Of a stretch of DNA of 64,000 bases, positions 50,562-59,306 are shown in pieces (position 1 is the first letter of the stretch; every line of letters begins with the position of its first letter). Below the pieces are notes generated by a model. That model was not told the origin of the DNA. It worked only from the letters and a program-made list of their open reading frames with translations, and ran no database searches. The stretch comes from Acidobacteriota bacterium (GTDB taxonomy: Bacteria; Acidobacteriota; Blastocatellia; Pyrinomonadales; Pyrinomonadaceae): assembly GCA_018269075.1 (NCBI GenBank), contig JAFDVJ010000081.1, positions 1-64,000 on the forward strand, written 5' to 3'. The position numbers and the translations under genes are program-made.

Positions 50562-50603
50562 CGACTTCAAAATGAACCGTCATTCAGTTATAATCACCTT
50601 GCT

Positions 50604-51674
50604 ATGGGCTTTAACGAAACAGTATTTCTGACGGGTTTTCCCGGCTTCATCGCCGGGCGTCTGGTCGCGCGTCTGGCCGACCGCAACACGCAGTTTTTCC
50701 TGCTCGTGCAGAAGGCGTTTGTCGATAAAGCCCGGCACGATCTCGAAAAGCTCGCCGCCGACACCGGCGTGCCGCTCGAAAACTTCGCGCTGATCGAGGG
50801 CGACATCACGCTCGAAAATCTCGGCATCTCGGACGAGGACCTCGAAACGGTGCTCGCCGAAACGACCGATGTTTATCATCTCGCGGCGATCTACGATCTC
50901 GGCGTCAAAAAGGAACCGGCGTTTCGCGTCAACGTCGACGGCACCAAAAACGTCAACGAGCTCGTCCGGAAAATGCCGGCGCTGCGGCGCTATAACTATA
51001 TCTCGACCTGCTACGTCGCCGGCCGCCGCACCGGCGAGATTCTCGAAAACGAGCTCGAACACACGGCCGGTTTTCGCAACTATTACGAGGAAACGAAATA
51101 TCTCGCCGAAATGGAGGTCGAAAAGCTCAAAGCCGAGCTGCCCGTGACGATCTTCCGGCCGTCGGTCGTGGTCGGCGATTCGGTGACCGGCGAAACGGCG
51201 AAATACGACGGCATCTACTCGGTCATCTTCTATCTCAAAAAATTCCCGTCGCTGCTGCGGCTCGTCAACGTCGGCAACAAAAAAGTGCGGCTCAATCTGG
51301 TGCCGGTCGATTTCGTCGTCGAAGGCATCGCCGCGCTCGCCCGCGACGAAAAGGCAACCGGCAAGACGATCGCGCTCGCCGATCCGCGGCCGCTCTCGAC
51401 GGCGGAAATCTGCGACGCGATCGCCGTCGCGATCACCGGCAAAAAATCGGTCGTCACGCCGCCCGCCGCGCTCATCGAGTTTTCGCTCGGTCTGCCGTTT
51501 TCGCCCGCGATCACCGGCCTCCCGCACGAAGGCGTGCCGTATTTTTTTCTCGTTCAGACCTATGACACGGCGATTTCCGAAGAGCTGCTAAAAGCCCACG
51601 GCGTCGCCTGCCCGAACTTCGCCGATTACGCCAAAAATCTCGTCGCCTTCACCGATAAGCATCCGAAATTATGA
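50604..51674 (+). CDS. SDR-family NAD(P)-dependent reductase (fatty acyl-CoA reductase-like NAD-binding_4)
   Basis: 356 aa. Start at MGFNETVFLTGFPGFIAG; a further upstream ATG (50547) would overlap the operator. The nucleotide loop is 'LTGFPGFIAGRLVARL' (TGxxGFxG). 'DVYHLAAIYDLGVKKEPAFRVNVDGTKNVNELV' and the catalytic 'Y(Y)EETKYLAE' (YxxxK) define an extended SDR of the NAD-binding_4/male-sterility type, often acting on acyl thioesters. The FadR-like operator upstream agrees with a role in fatty-acid or lipid metabolism, which is an inference. Confidence 0.88.
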   Translation: MGFNETVFLTGFPGFIAGRLVARLADRNTQFFLLVQKAFVDKARHDLEKLAADTGVPLENFALIEGDITLENLGISDEDLETVLAETTDVYHLAAIYDLGVKKEPAFRVNVDGTKNVNELVRKMPALRRYNYISTCYVAGRRTGEILENELEHTAGFRNYYEETKYLAEMEVEKLKAELPVTIFRPSVVVGDSVTGETAKYDGIYSVIFYLKKFPSLLRLVNVGNKKVRLNLVPVDFVVEGIAALARDEKATGKTIALADPRPLSTAEICDAIAVAITGKKSVVTPPAALIEFSLGLPFSPAITGLPHEGVPYFFLVQTYDTAISEELLKAHGVACPNFADYAKNLVAFTDKHPKL

Positions 51675-51810
51675 GTGGAGAGTGGAGAGTGGAGAGTGGA
51701 GAGTTAGAAGAAGAAGGGGAGAAAGGGAGAAAGGGAGAAAGGGAGAAAGGGAGGACGGCAGCTTCCGATTACGGACAAATCCGAAATCCGAAATCCGAAA
51801 TCCGAAATCG
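51675..51810. repeat. Composite of three short tandem arrays
   Basis: Four GGAGAGT units (51675-51704), five octamers GGGAGAAA (51713-51754) and inverted heptamers CCGAAAT (51777-51810) lie side by side after the SDR stop. It shows different arrays adjacent at one site. Confidence 0.88.
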
Positions 51811-51874
51811 ATAAAGCATATTTTCCGGGACTGGCGGCATCATAAAATAAAATCGAAGGGGTTTGAGATGTTTT

Positions 51875-52984
51875 ATGGGGTGGCCGTCAGTTAGATTCTT
51901 TCTGCAATTGGTTCTTTTGACCGGCGTTTTCGCGGGTTTCGCGGGCGCGCAGTCGGGGCGCACGACGCCGCGTCCGCGCGCGTCGGACGACGATACGGAA
52001 CGGGTCGCGACCGAGGAGATCAAGCTCAACGTGTCGGCGTTCGACCGTTCGGGCGAATTTTTCGCGGGCGTCGGGAAGGACGATCTCGTGATCAACGAGG
52101 ACGGCGTGCTGCACCAGCCGGCGAGCGTCCGGCGGCTGCCGGCGAGCGTCCTGATCGTGCTCGACACGGGCGGCGAAGACCGGCAGGCGAAGGATTTCAA
52201 AACCACGCGCGACGCCGCCAAGGCGCTCGTCAAAAGCCTCCGCCCGGACGACACGATCGCGATTCTCGAATACAACGACGAGGCGCGGATCCTCGTCGAA
52301 TGGACGAACGACAAGGACCAGTTGATAACGGCGCTCGACAAGAATCTCAAATTCGGCCGGCGCTCGCGCTTCGTCGACGCGCTCGGTCTGGCGGTCGATT
52401 TTTTCGATAAATCGAAGCTCGAAAACCGCCATCTGGTCCTGATCACCGACGGCCTCGACAGCACGAGCGACGAGACGGCGCGCGGCAAGGCGATCAAAAA
52501 GCTGCTCGCGACCGACATCAACGTCCATATTTTAAGCTACACGAAGATGGAGCAGACGGTCGTCGGCCAGCGGATCCGTTCGGTCAACGGCGGCGGCACG
52601 CAGAAAAAAGAGCTGCCGCCGGGCGCCGACATTCCGGTTCAGGGGCAGACGCGCACTTATCCGGTGATGACGATCAATCTCGACCGCGAGATGATCCGCA
52701 AGATCCGCGAGCGCGGCGAAAATCTCGCGAAAAGCGAAAAGGCGCTGACCAAGCTCGCCGAGGACACGAACGGCCTGCTCGTGCTGCCCGATTCGCGTCA
52801 GGAAATGATCGAGCGGGCGGGCTTCATCACGAAAAACATCGACGCCAACTACGTCGTCACCTACATCCCGAAACGCCCGCTCGCCGACGTCCGCGTGACC
52901 GAGGAACGCAATATCGAAATCACCTCGCGCCGCTCGGGCCTCGACGTGCTCGCCAAACGCAAACTGATCGTCAATCCGCAGTGA
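51875..52984 (+). CDS. Secreted von Willebrand factor A domain protein
   Basis: 369 aa. ATG at 51875 (MGWPSVRFFLQLVLLTGVFAGFAGAQ) gives a signal peptide; a TTG at 51863 is an alternative, with AAGGGG nearby. The first 100 residues are a beta domain (IKLNVSAFDRSGEFFAGVGKDDLVINEDGVLHQPASVRR). The VWA domain spans about 100-330 ('ASVLIVLDTGGEDRQAKDFKTTRDAAKALVKSL', 'LENRHLVLITDGLDSTSDET'). The MIDAS motif is degenerate: DTGGE replaces DxSxS, although 'ITDGLD' keeps its Asp. It resembles the VWA proteins that are abundant in Acidobacteriota. Function unknown. Confidence 0.85.
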   Translation: MGWPSVRFFLQLVLLTGVFAGFAGAQSGRTTPRPRASDDDTERVATEEIKLNVSAFDRSGEFFAGVGKDDLVINEDGVLHQPASVRRLPASVLIVLDTGGEDRQAKDFKTTRDAAKALVKSLRPDDTIAILEYNDEARILVEWTNDKDQLITALDKNLKFGRRSRFVDALGLAVDFFDKSKLENRHLVLITDGLDSTSDETARGKAIKKLLATDINVHILSYTKMEQTVVGQRIRSVNGGGTQKKELPPGADIPVQGQTRTYPVMTINLDREMIRKIRERGENLAKSEKALTKLAEDTNGLLVLPDSRQEMIERAGFITKNIDANYVVTYIPKRPLADVRVTEERNIEITSRRSGLDVLAKRKLIVNPQ

Positions 52985-53017
52985 TTTGGATTTCGGATTT
53001 CGGATTTCGGATTTCGG
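52984..53017. repeat. ATTTCGG heptamer array
   Basis: About four units directly after the VWA stop codon; no inverted partner before the next gene. Confidence 0.85.
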
Positions 53018-53066
53018 ATTTGCTTTTTGTCGGGAGAATGGGCGGGTTTGAGTCGATTGAAAGAGA

Positions 53067-53725
53067 ATGAAGGGATTGCCGCTGATTTTTTTCGCTGCTT
53101 TGATTTTCGTCGTTAACGCGCCGGCGCAGACTTCGCCCGATGCGGCGTGTCCGGTCGTTTCGGTTTCGGGCGGCGGCGTCGTTCGGCCCGGAGAAAGTAT
53201 GATGTTTTCCGTGAATATCGGTTCGACGGCTGCGAAAAATATCTCCTACCGCTGGACGGTTTCCGCCGGAACGATCGTGTCGGGACAGGGAACGCCGGTG
53301 ATCGAGGTCGATACGACCGGACTGGACGACCGAAAATCACCGCGACGGTCGAGATCGGCGGATTGGCGGAAAATTGCCCGAAAACCGGTTCGGAAACCGG
53401 GGAAGTGGCGCGCGGCTGCGGACTTCCGTTGATGCTCGACGAATACGGCCCGATCGGCTGGCGGGAAGAGAAAGCGCGGCTTTCGGCGGTCGCGGCGGCA
53501 CTCAACGAACAGCCCGCTTCGGCAGCGCTTTTTATGATTCGTTACACGAAAAAAGCAGGCCTGCCGGCGGCGAAAAAACGGGCGGCCGGAATTTTGGATT
53601 ATCTGACCGGAAACGGAAGACTGAAGGCCGATCGCGTAAAATTCATTTTTTCCGAACAGCCGGAAAACGGCACGCGGATTTATCTTACGCCGGCCGACGC
53701 GATCAAAGACTTTTTGCCGCTTTGA
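53067..53725 (+). pseudogene. PKD-like secreted protein, frameshifted
   Basis: The first frame (53067-53432) encodes a signal peptide (MKGLPLIFFAALIFVVNAPAQ) and the start of a PKD/Ig-like domain (CPVVSVSGGGVVRPGESMMFSVNIGSTAAKNISYRWTVSAGTIVSGQGTPVIEVDTTGL). From about 53325 the homologous sequence continues in another frame (KITATVEIGGLAENCPKTGSETGEVARG...) to 53725, with a C-terminal domain 'DEYGPIGWREEKARLSAVAAALNEQPASAALFMIRYTKKAG..'. One missing base in 'GACGACCGAAAATC' joins both halves. Either a recent inactivation or a sequence error. A terminator follows. Confidence 0.8.
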
Positions 53726-53750
53726 AATTCCGTATTTAAGCAAAATATCA

Positions 53751-53786
53751 GCGCCGCCCGAGTTATTTCGGGCGGCGCGTTTGTTT
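53751..53786 (+). terminator. Terminator between convergent genes
   Basis: An 11-bp stem (GCGCCGCCCGA/TCGGGCGGCGC) with a 6-nt loop and GTTTGTTTG. It serves the PKD-like gene and may be shared by the minus-strand dehydrogenase. Confidence 0.85.
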
Positions 53787-53789
53787 GAT

Positions 53790-54881
53790 TCAGGCTTCGG
53801 CCGGCATCGTGGCGGCGACGTCGATCACGTAGCGGTAGCGGACTTCGCCGTTTTTCATTCGCTGGTGCGCGTCGTTGACGTCCTCGATCGAGATCATCTC
53901 GACTTCCGGCAGAATGTCGTTTTCGGCGCAGAACTTTAAAAGCTCCTCGGTTTCCGGGACGCCGCCGACGAGCGAGCCCGAAAGATTGCGGCGGTGAAAG
54001 GCGACTTCCATGTTGTTCGTCGCGTCCGAAAACGGCAGCAGCAACCCGACGACCGTCAGCGTGCCGTCGCGCCGCAAAAGCCTGACGAACGGGTTCAGAT
54101 CGTGCTCGTAGGGAATCGTGTCGAGCAGGAAATCGTAGCTCGATTCGAGCGCGGCGAGCGCTTCGGGATCGTTCCACAAAACGAAATCGGCCGCGCCGAA
54201 CCGTTTCGCGTCCGCCTCTTTGGCGGCCGACCGGCTGAAAACGGTCACGTCCGCACCGAGCGCGACGGCGAGCTTGACGCCCATATGTCCGAGACCGCCG
54301 AGACCGATCACGCCGACCTTCTGGCCGGGGCCGATCTGCCAGTGACGGAGCGGCGAATAGGTCGTCAGACCGGCGCACAGCAGCGGCGCGACGCGCCGGA
54401 CGTCGAGGCCGTCGGGAATCTTGAAGACGAAATGCTCGTCGACGACGATCTTCTCGGAATAGCCGCCGAACGTGTTCGTGCCGTCCGGTTTGAACGGCCC
54501 GTTGTAGGTCTGCGTCGCGCCCTTCGGGCCTTCGCAGTACTGCTCGAGGCCCTGCCGGCAGGCTTCGCACTGGCGGCACGAATCGACCATCGTGCCGACG
54601 GCGACCGTTTCGCCCGGCGCGAATTTCGTGACGTCTGCGCCGACCACCGTTACGCGCCCGACGATCTCGTCGCCGGGCACGCACGGGTAAACCGTGTTGC
54701 CCCAGTCGTTGCTCGCCTGGTGCAGATCCGAGTGGCAGACGCCGCAGTAAAGAACCTCGATCGCGACGTCTTTTGCGCCCGGCACACGCCGTTCGATCTC
54801 GAGCGGCCCGAGCGAGGTAAACGAGTGATTGTTGCCGTAAGCGACGGCTTTCGTAGTAGTTTGCGTTTTCGTGCTTTCCAT
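53790..54881 (-). CDS. Zinc-dependent NAD(P) alcohol dehydrogenase (CAD/YahK type) with altered zinc site
   Basis: 363 aa. 'CGVCHSDLHQASNDWGNTVYPCVPGDEIVG' carries catalytic C46, but D71 stands where the family has His in 'PGHE'. Structural zinc Cys: 'DSCRQCEACRQGLEQYC'. Rossmann 'VGVIGLGGLGHMGVKLAVALGADVTVFSRS', S/R pattern favouring NADP. The third catalytic ligand is likely the Cys in 'APLLCAGLTTY'. It probably reduces aldehydes. The His to Asp change could preserve zinc binding or alter activity. Confidence 0.92.
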   Translation of the reverse strand: MESTKTQTTTKAVAYGNNHSFTSLGPLEIERRVPGAKDVAIEVLYCGVCHSDLHQASNDWGNTVYPCVPGDEIVGRVTVVGADVTKFAPGETVAVGTMVDSCRQCEACRQGLEQYCEGPKGATQTYNGPFKPDGTNTFGGYSEKIVVDEHFVFKIPDGLDVRRVAPLLCAGLTTYSPLRHWQIGPGQKVGVIGLGGLGHMGVKLAVALGADVTVFSRSAAKEADAKRFGAADFVLWNDPEALAALESSYDFLLDTIPYEHDLNPFVRLLRRDGTLTVVGLLLPFSDATNNMEVAFHRRNLSGSLVGGVPETEELLKFCAENDILPEVEMISIEDVNDAHQRMKNGEVRYRYVIDVAATMPAEA

Positions 54882-55163
54882 AAATTCCCCCCTTGTTCGA
54901 TTGTTTTAATTCGTTACATTGCGCGTCGGTTGCAGTCTTCGTCGATCGTCCCGGTGAAATCGGCCGCGCCGTCGTCGTCGAGGATTAAGGTTTTTGAAAA
55001 GTCCGGTCATTCGGAAATAGTTTATTGTTCAGATTAAACCGGCGCGCGGCCGGCGTCTGTCGGCCAGCATACAAACCCGCCGCCGCCGGCGTTCGGCGAA
55101 TCGGGTAAAACTGGTATAATCTTTTTCGTTTCATTCAAATCGCGAAAAAAAGTCTTTATCGAG

Positions 55164-58100
55164 ATGCCCCGAACAGATTTCCGGTCGAGATTGATTGTGA
55201 TGTGCGGCGTCTGCCTGAGCCTTCTGATGGTCCGGGCGGCGGCGCAGAATTACCGGTTCGACGTCTGGACGACCGACGACGGGCTGCCGCAGAACACGGT
55301 CAACGGCCTTTTGCAGTCGCGCGACCGCTATATCTGGTTTTCGACCAACGACGGCATCGTCCGTTTTGACGGCGTCCGGTTCAAGGTCTTCAACCGCGCC
55401 AACACGCCGGCGCTGCCGACCAACCGCTACAACAACGCGCTCGAAGACCGCGCCGGCCGGCTCTGGTTTCAGACCGAATCGAATATGGTCGTCAAATACG
55501 AGGACGGCCGGTTCGCGGTCGCCGAGCGCGAACCGGGCGTGCCGCTCGTCATCAATATGGGCATTTTCGCCGATCTTGACGGCAATCTGGTCGTCGGGAC
55601 GGCGACCGGGTTCGTGCGGTTTCGCGACGGTCGTTTCGAGCCGTTCGCAATTGCTTCGGCCAAACCCGGCACTTCGATTTCCTATGTTGATTCGAAAGGC
55701 GGTTTCTGGATCGCCGACCCGGACGGTCATCTGCGCCGCGTGCTCGGCGACCGGATCGAAAATTACGATCTCTACGACCAGCCGGGCTTTATTCCGGGCT
55801 GGTTTTACGAGGACCGTTTCGGAAAGATCTGGACACGCGACGCCGACGGGCGGCTGAACCGGCTCGAAGCGGGCCGCCGGCAGAGTTTTCCGATCGATCT
55901 GCCATATATCTACCGTTTCCGGGAAGACGCGCGGGGCGATTTCTGGATCGCCGTCCGGAACGAGCTTTACCGGATCGACGCCAAAGACTTTACCGCCGGC
56001 CGGATCGATCCGGCCGCGGTGCATCGGTCGACGATTCCCGAGATCGCTCCCGACACGGTCATTCTCTCGATGCTGATCGATTCCGAAAAAGGCCTCTGGC
56101 TCGGCACCGACCGCAGCGGCCTCGTCCACGTCACGCCGCAGGAGGTCAAGGTCTTTTCGAAAACCGATTGGCGGACGCCCGACGAAAACGTCTATCCGGT
56201 CGTCGAAACCCGCGACCGCAGCGTTTTCCTCGGCGTCTGGGAGCGAAGTCTCGTCAAATACGCGCCGGACGGAAAGTTTTCGGTGTACGACCTGCCGGGC
56301 GGAATGGGACTGCCGACCTGCCTGTTCGAGGATTCCGGGCGCCGGATCTGGGTCGGCAACGGGAGCCTGTTTTATCTCGAGAACGGTCGTTTCACCAGTT
56401 TGCCAATCGATCGGGACTATGATTTCAAGGGCTTTTTCGTCGCGCAGGAAGACGCCGCCGGAACCGTCTGGTTCGGCACGAATCTCGGTCTGGCCCGGTA
56501 TCGCGACGGGAAGCTGGAATATTTCGAGCAGCTCGACGGGTTTTCCGGCGAGGCCGTGACGAGTATGATCCCGGCCCGCGGGCGGAACGGTTTCTGGGTC
56601 GGGACGACCGGCGGCCTCGCGTTCGTCGAGCTCGCCGGCGAAGACGCCGCGCCGCGCGTCGCCGGCCGCTACACGGCGGCCGACGGCCTCGCCGGAAACT
56701 ACGTCCGGAGCCTTTACGAAGAGCCGGACGGGACGCTCTGGATCGGCACTTACGACAGCGGTCTGTCGCGCCTCAAAGACGGAAAACTGAGCAGCTTCCG
56801 GATCGAAAACGGGATGTTCAGCAACAATGTCTTCTGCATTCTCGAAGACGACAACGGCTGGCTCTGGATGAATTCGAATCAGGGCATCTACCGCGTCTCG
56901 AAGCAGAATCTCAACGATTTCGCCGACGGCCGGACGAATTATCTGACGAGCATCGCCTACACGAAAAAAGACGGGCTGCTGAGCAGCGAGGGCAACGGCG
57001 GCAAGCAGCCGGCCGGCATCCGCCGCGCGAACGGCGAGCTCTGGTTTCCGACGCTGCGCGGCGTCGCGGTGATCGATCCGCAAAACGTTTCGACGAACCC
57101 GCTGCCGCCGGCCGTTCACCTCGAAGAGATTCTCATCGACCGCAAAGAGGCCGAAAACTACGGCGACCGGATCGTGATCGAGCCCGGCCAGAGCAATCTC
57201 CAGATCAATTACACCGGCCTCAGCTTTATCAATTCGCCGCTCGTCAAATTCCGCTACCGGCTCGAAGGCCTCGACGAAAACTGGTTCGAGGCGGGCACCC
57301 AGCGAAGCGCGTACTACAGTTATCTGCCGGCCGGCGAATACACGTTTCGGGTGATCGCCGCCAACCGCGACGGCGTCTGGAACGACGCGGGCGCGACCGT
57401 CCGGGTGATCGTCCGGCCGCATTTTTACCAGACGTGGTGGTTTTCCGCGCTCGCCGCGCTCGCCGTCGCGGCGGTCGTCTGGCTCGTTTACGCGGCCCGC
57501 GTCGCGCAGCTCAAAAAGATCAACGAGGCGCGCACGATGTTTGCCGAACAGCTCATCGAGTCGCAGGAGCGCGAGCGCAAGCGAATCGCCGCCGAGCTCC
57601 ACGACGGGCTCGGCCAGACGCTCGCGATGATCCGCAACCGCGCGATTCTCGCCGGCGAAGAACCGGGCGACGCGGCGCTCGCCGAGGAACAGTTCGGGAT
57701 CATCACCGAGCAGACCGGCCAGGCGATCGGCGAGGTCCGCGAGATCGCCTACAACCTGCGGCCGTATCTGCTCGACCGGCTCGGTCTGACGAAGGCGCTG
57801 CGCTCGCTCGTCGTCAAAACCGCCGAAGCCAATAAACTCGAGGTCGTCGAGCGGATCGACGACCTCGACGGCCTTTTTCAGCCGAAGGACGAGATGAGCA
57901 TTTACCGGATCGTGCAGGAAAGCCTGAGCAACATTCTCAAGCACGCCGGCGCGCGCAAAATCGAGGTCGCGGTCGAGCGCGGGGAAAATTTTGTGCGGAT
58001 CACGATCGCCGATGACGGCAAAGGATTCGACGCGGCCGCGCCGCTCAAACGAAACGCGAACGGCGGCGGTTTCGGCCTGCTCAGCCTGACCGAACGCGTC

Positions 58101-58175
58101 CGAATGCTCGGCGGCACCCACACGATCGAATCGAAAATTGGCAAAGGCACGAAAATCGATATAATAATAAGCTGA
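55164..58175 (+). CDS. Membrane sensor histidine kinase: beta-propeller, Y_Y_Y, HisKA_3
   Basis: 1003 aa. Signal-like start (RLIVMCGVCLSLLMVRAAAQ). Residues 30-670 form two propeller-type sets of 'two-component regulator' repeats (WTTDDGLPQNTVNGLLQSRDRYIWFSTNDGIVRFDG, LWIGTYDSGLSRL). A Y_Y_Y domain spans about 680-750 (LVKFRYRLEGLDENWFEAG...YLPAGEYTFRVIAANRDG). One transmembrane helix lies at about 757-777, then a HisKA_3 dimerisation domain (phospho-acceptor H813 in 'AELHDGLGQTLAMI') and a HATPase (about 905-1000, 'IVQESLSNILKHAGARKIEV', 'DDGKGFD', 'GFGLLSL'). No receiver domain is fused; the cognate regulator lies 146 bp downstream. Confidence 0.95.
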   Translation: MPRTDFRSRLIVMCGVCLSLLMVRAAAQNYRFDVWTTDDGLPQNTVNGLLQSRDRYIWFSTNDGIVRFDGVRFKVFNRANTPALPTNRYNNALEDRAGRLWFQTESNMVVKYEDGRFAVAEREPGVPLVINMGIFADLDGNLVVGTATGFVRFRDGRFEPFAIASAKPGTSISYVDSKGGFWIADPDGHLRRVLGDRIENYDLYDQPGFIPGWFYEDRFGKIWTRDADGRLNRLEAGRRQSFPIDLPYIYRFREDARGDFWIAVRNELYRIDAKDFTAGRIDPAAVHRSTIPEIAPDTVILSMLIDSEKGLWLGTDRSGLVHVTPQEVKVFSKTDWRTPDENVYPVVETRDRSVFLGVWERSLVKYAPDGKFSVYDLPGGMGLPTCLFEDSGRRIWVGNGSLFYLENGRFTSLPIDRDYDFKGFFVAQEDAAGTVWFGTNLGLARYRDGKLEYFEQLDGFSGEAVTSMIPARGRNGFWVGTTGGLAFVELAGEDAAPRVAGRYTAADGLAGNYVRSLYEEPDGTLWIGTYDSGLSRLKDGKLSSFRIENGMFSNNVFCILEDDNGWLWMNSNQGIYRVSKQNLNDFADGRTNYLTSIAYTKKDGLLSSEGNGGKQPAGIRRANGELWFPTLRGVAVIDPQNVSTNPLPPAVHLEEILIDRKEAENYGDRIVIEPGQSNLQINYTGLSFINSPLVKFRYRLEGLDENWFEAGTQRSAYYSYLPAGEYTFRVIAANRDGVWNDAGATVRVIVRPHFYQTWWFSALAALAVAAVVWLVYAARVAQLKKINEARTMFAEQLIESQERERKRIAAELHDGLGQTLAMIRNRAILAGEEPGDAALAEEQFGIITEQTGQAIGEVREIAYNLRPYLLDRLGLTKALRSLVVKTAEANKLEVVERIDDLDGLFQPKDEMSIYRIVQESLSNILKHAGARKIEVAVERGENFVRITIADDGKGFDAAAPLKRNANGGGFGLLSLTERVRMLGGTHTIESKIGKGTKIDIIIS

Positions 58176-58318
58176 TTTGGATTTAGGATTTCGGATTGCG
58201 GATTTCGGATTGGTCCGAAATCCGAAATCAACGTTTATCTCGAACGGGAAATGTCGAGTTAAAGGCAGAAAGCCGCACATTCGAGCAATCCGAAATCCGA
58301 AATCCGAAATCCGCAATC
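58170..58318. repeat. Heptamer element, copy 1 flanking the response regulator
   Basis: ATTTCGG units with some inverted ones, a core at about 58228-58289 (ACGTTTATCTCGAACGGGAA...), then inverted units up to 4 bp before the regulator ATG. The core is repeated in inverted orientation at 59028-59088, after the gene. Confidence 0.9.
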
Positions 58319-58321
58319 GCT

Positions 58322-58975
58322 ATGGTTTTTCCGATAAAAATTCTGCTCGCGGACGATCATCCGATCGTCCGCGACGGGCTCCGGATGATGATCGAGACGG
58401 ACGCCGATCTGCAGATCGTCGCCGAGGCGGGCGACGGCGCGGAGGCGCTCGCGCTGCTCGAAAAACTGCGGCCCGACGTCGCCGTGCTCGACATCGATAT
58501 GCCCGCCATGGACGGCTTCACGATCGTCCGCGAGCTGCGGAAAAAACGGCTCGAAACCGCCGTCATCTTTCTGACGATGCACAGCGACGACGATATTTTT
58601 CTGGCCGCGATGGACCTCGGCGTCAAGGGCTATCTGCTCAAGGACAGCGCCGTCCGCGACATCGTCAAAGGGATCAAGGCGGTCAGCCGCGGCGAATTTC
58701 ACGTCACGCCGTCGCTCGCCGGCTACCTGCTCGACCGGCGCCGCGGCGCGCAGGAACAGTCCGCCGCGCTGCCGGCGCTCAAAACCCTGACGCCGACCGA
58801 GCTCCAGATCCTGCGAATGGTCGCCGACTACAAATCGAGCAAGGAAATCGCCGCCGAGCTCTTCGTCCACTACCGCACGATCGAAAACCACCGCACCAAC
58901 ATCTGCCAGAAACTCGGCATCAGCGGCAACAACGCCCTGCTCAAATTCGCCCTCCAAAACAAAAAAACATTGTGA
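58322..58975 (+). CDS. NarL/LuxR-family response regulator
   Basis: 217 aa. Receiver domain 1-125 with the acidic pocket D11-D12, phospho-acceptor D57 (PDVAVLD), T/S in 'FLTMH' and K in 'YLLKDS'. LuxR-type helix-turn-helix at about 150-210 (LTPTELQILRMVADYKSSKEIAAELFVHYRTIENHRTNICQKL). Start at MVFPIKILLADDHP; upstream in-frame sequence is repeat-derived. It should be the partner of the HisKA_3 sensor, which belongs to the NarL-type partner class. It is flanked by inverted copies of a repeat. Confidence 0.95.
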   Translation: MVFPIKILLADDHPIVRDGLRMMIETDADLQIVAEAGDGAEALALLEKLRPDVAVLDIDMPAMDGFTIVRELRKKRLETAVIFLTMHSDDDIFLAAMDLGVKGYLLKDSAVRDIVKGIKAVSRGEFHVTPSLAGYLLDRRRGAQEQSAALPALKTLTPTELQILRMVADYKSSKEIAAELFVHYRTIENHRTNICQKLGISGNNALLKFALQNKKTL

Positions 58976-59132
58976 TTTCGGATTTCGGATTATTTTGATT
59001 TCGGATTTCGGATTTCGGATTTCGGATTGCTCGAGTGTGCGGCTTTCTGCCTTTAACTCGACATTTCCCGTTCGAGATAAACGTTGATTTCGACTTCGGA
59101 CCAATCCGAAATCCGAAATCCGAAATCCCAAA
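58974..59132. repeat. Heptamer element, copy 2, inverted relative to copy 1
   Basis: ATTTCGG runs, then a core (59028-59088) that is the reverse complement of the core before the regulator gene, differing by about one base in the portion I compared, then CCGAAAT units. Confidence 0.9.
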
Positions 59133-59306
59133 TCCGTTTGTTTCCACACGTAAAAAAGTGTATTACCACACGGCGAAATCGTGCGGCGGCCTCTATTTAC
59201 CCTGAATCCGATTCTTTTTACACTTTCATCATCGAGATCGTATCGGGTTGCCGATCGCTTTCCGGGCCGCTTGGGGCGGCGACGGGCGGCCGGTTCGGCG
59301 GGGAGA
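59133..59306. other. Leader region of the receiver/tail-collar genes
   Basis: Together with the repeat before it, this fills the 331-bp gap after the regulator gene. It contains ACACGTAAAAAAGTGT (a 4-bp inverted repeat with A-rich centre, 59146-59161) and AT-rich 'TTTACACTTTCATC' but no convincing promoter. No gene seen. Confidence 0.5.
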
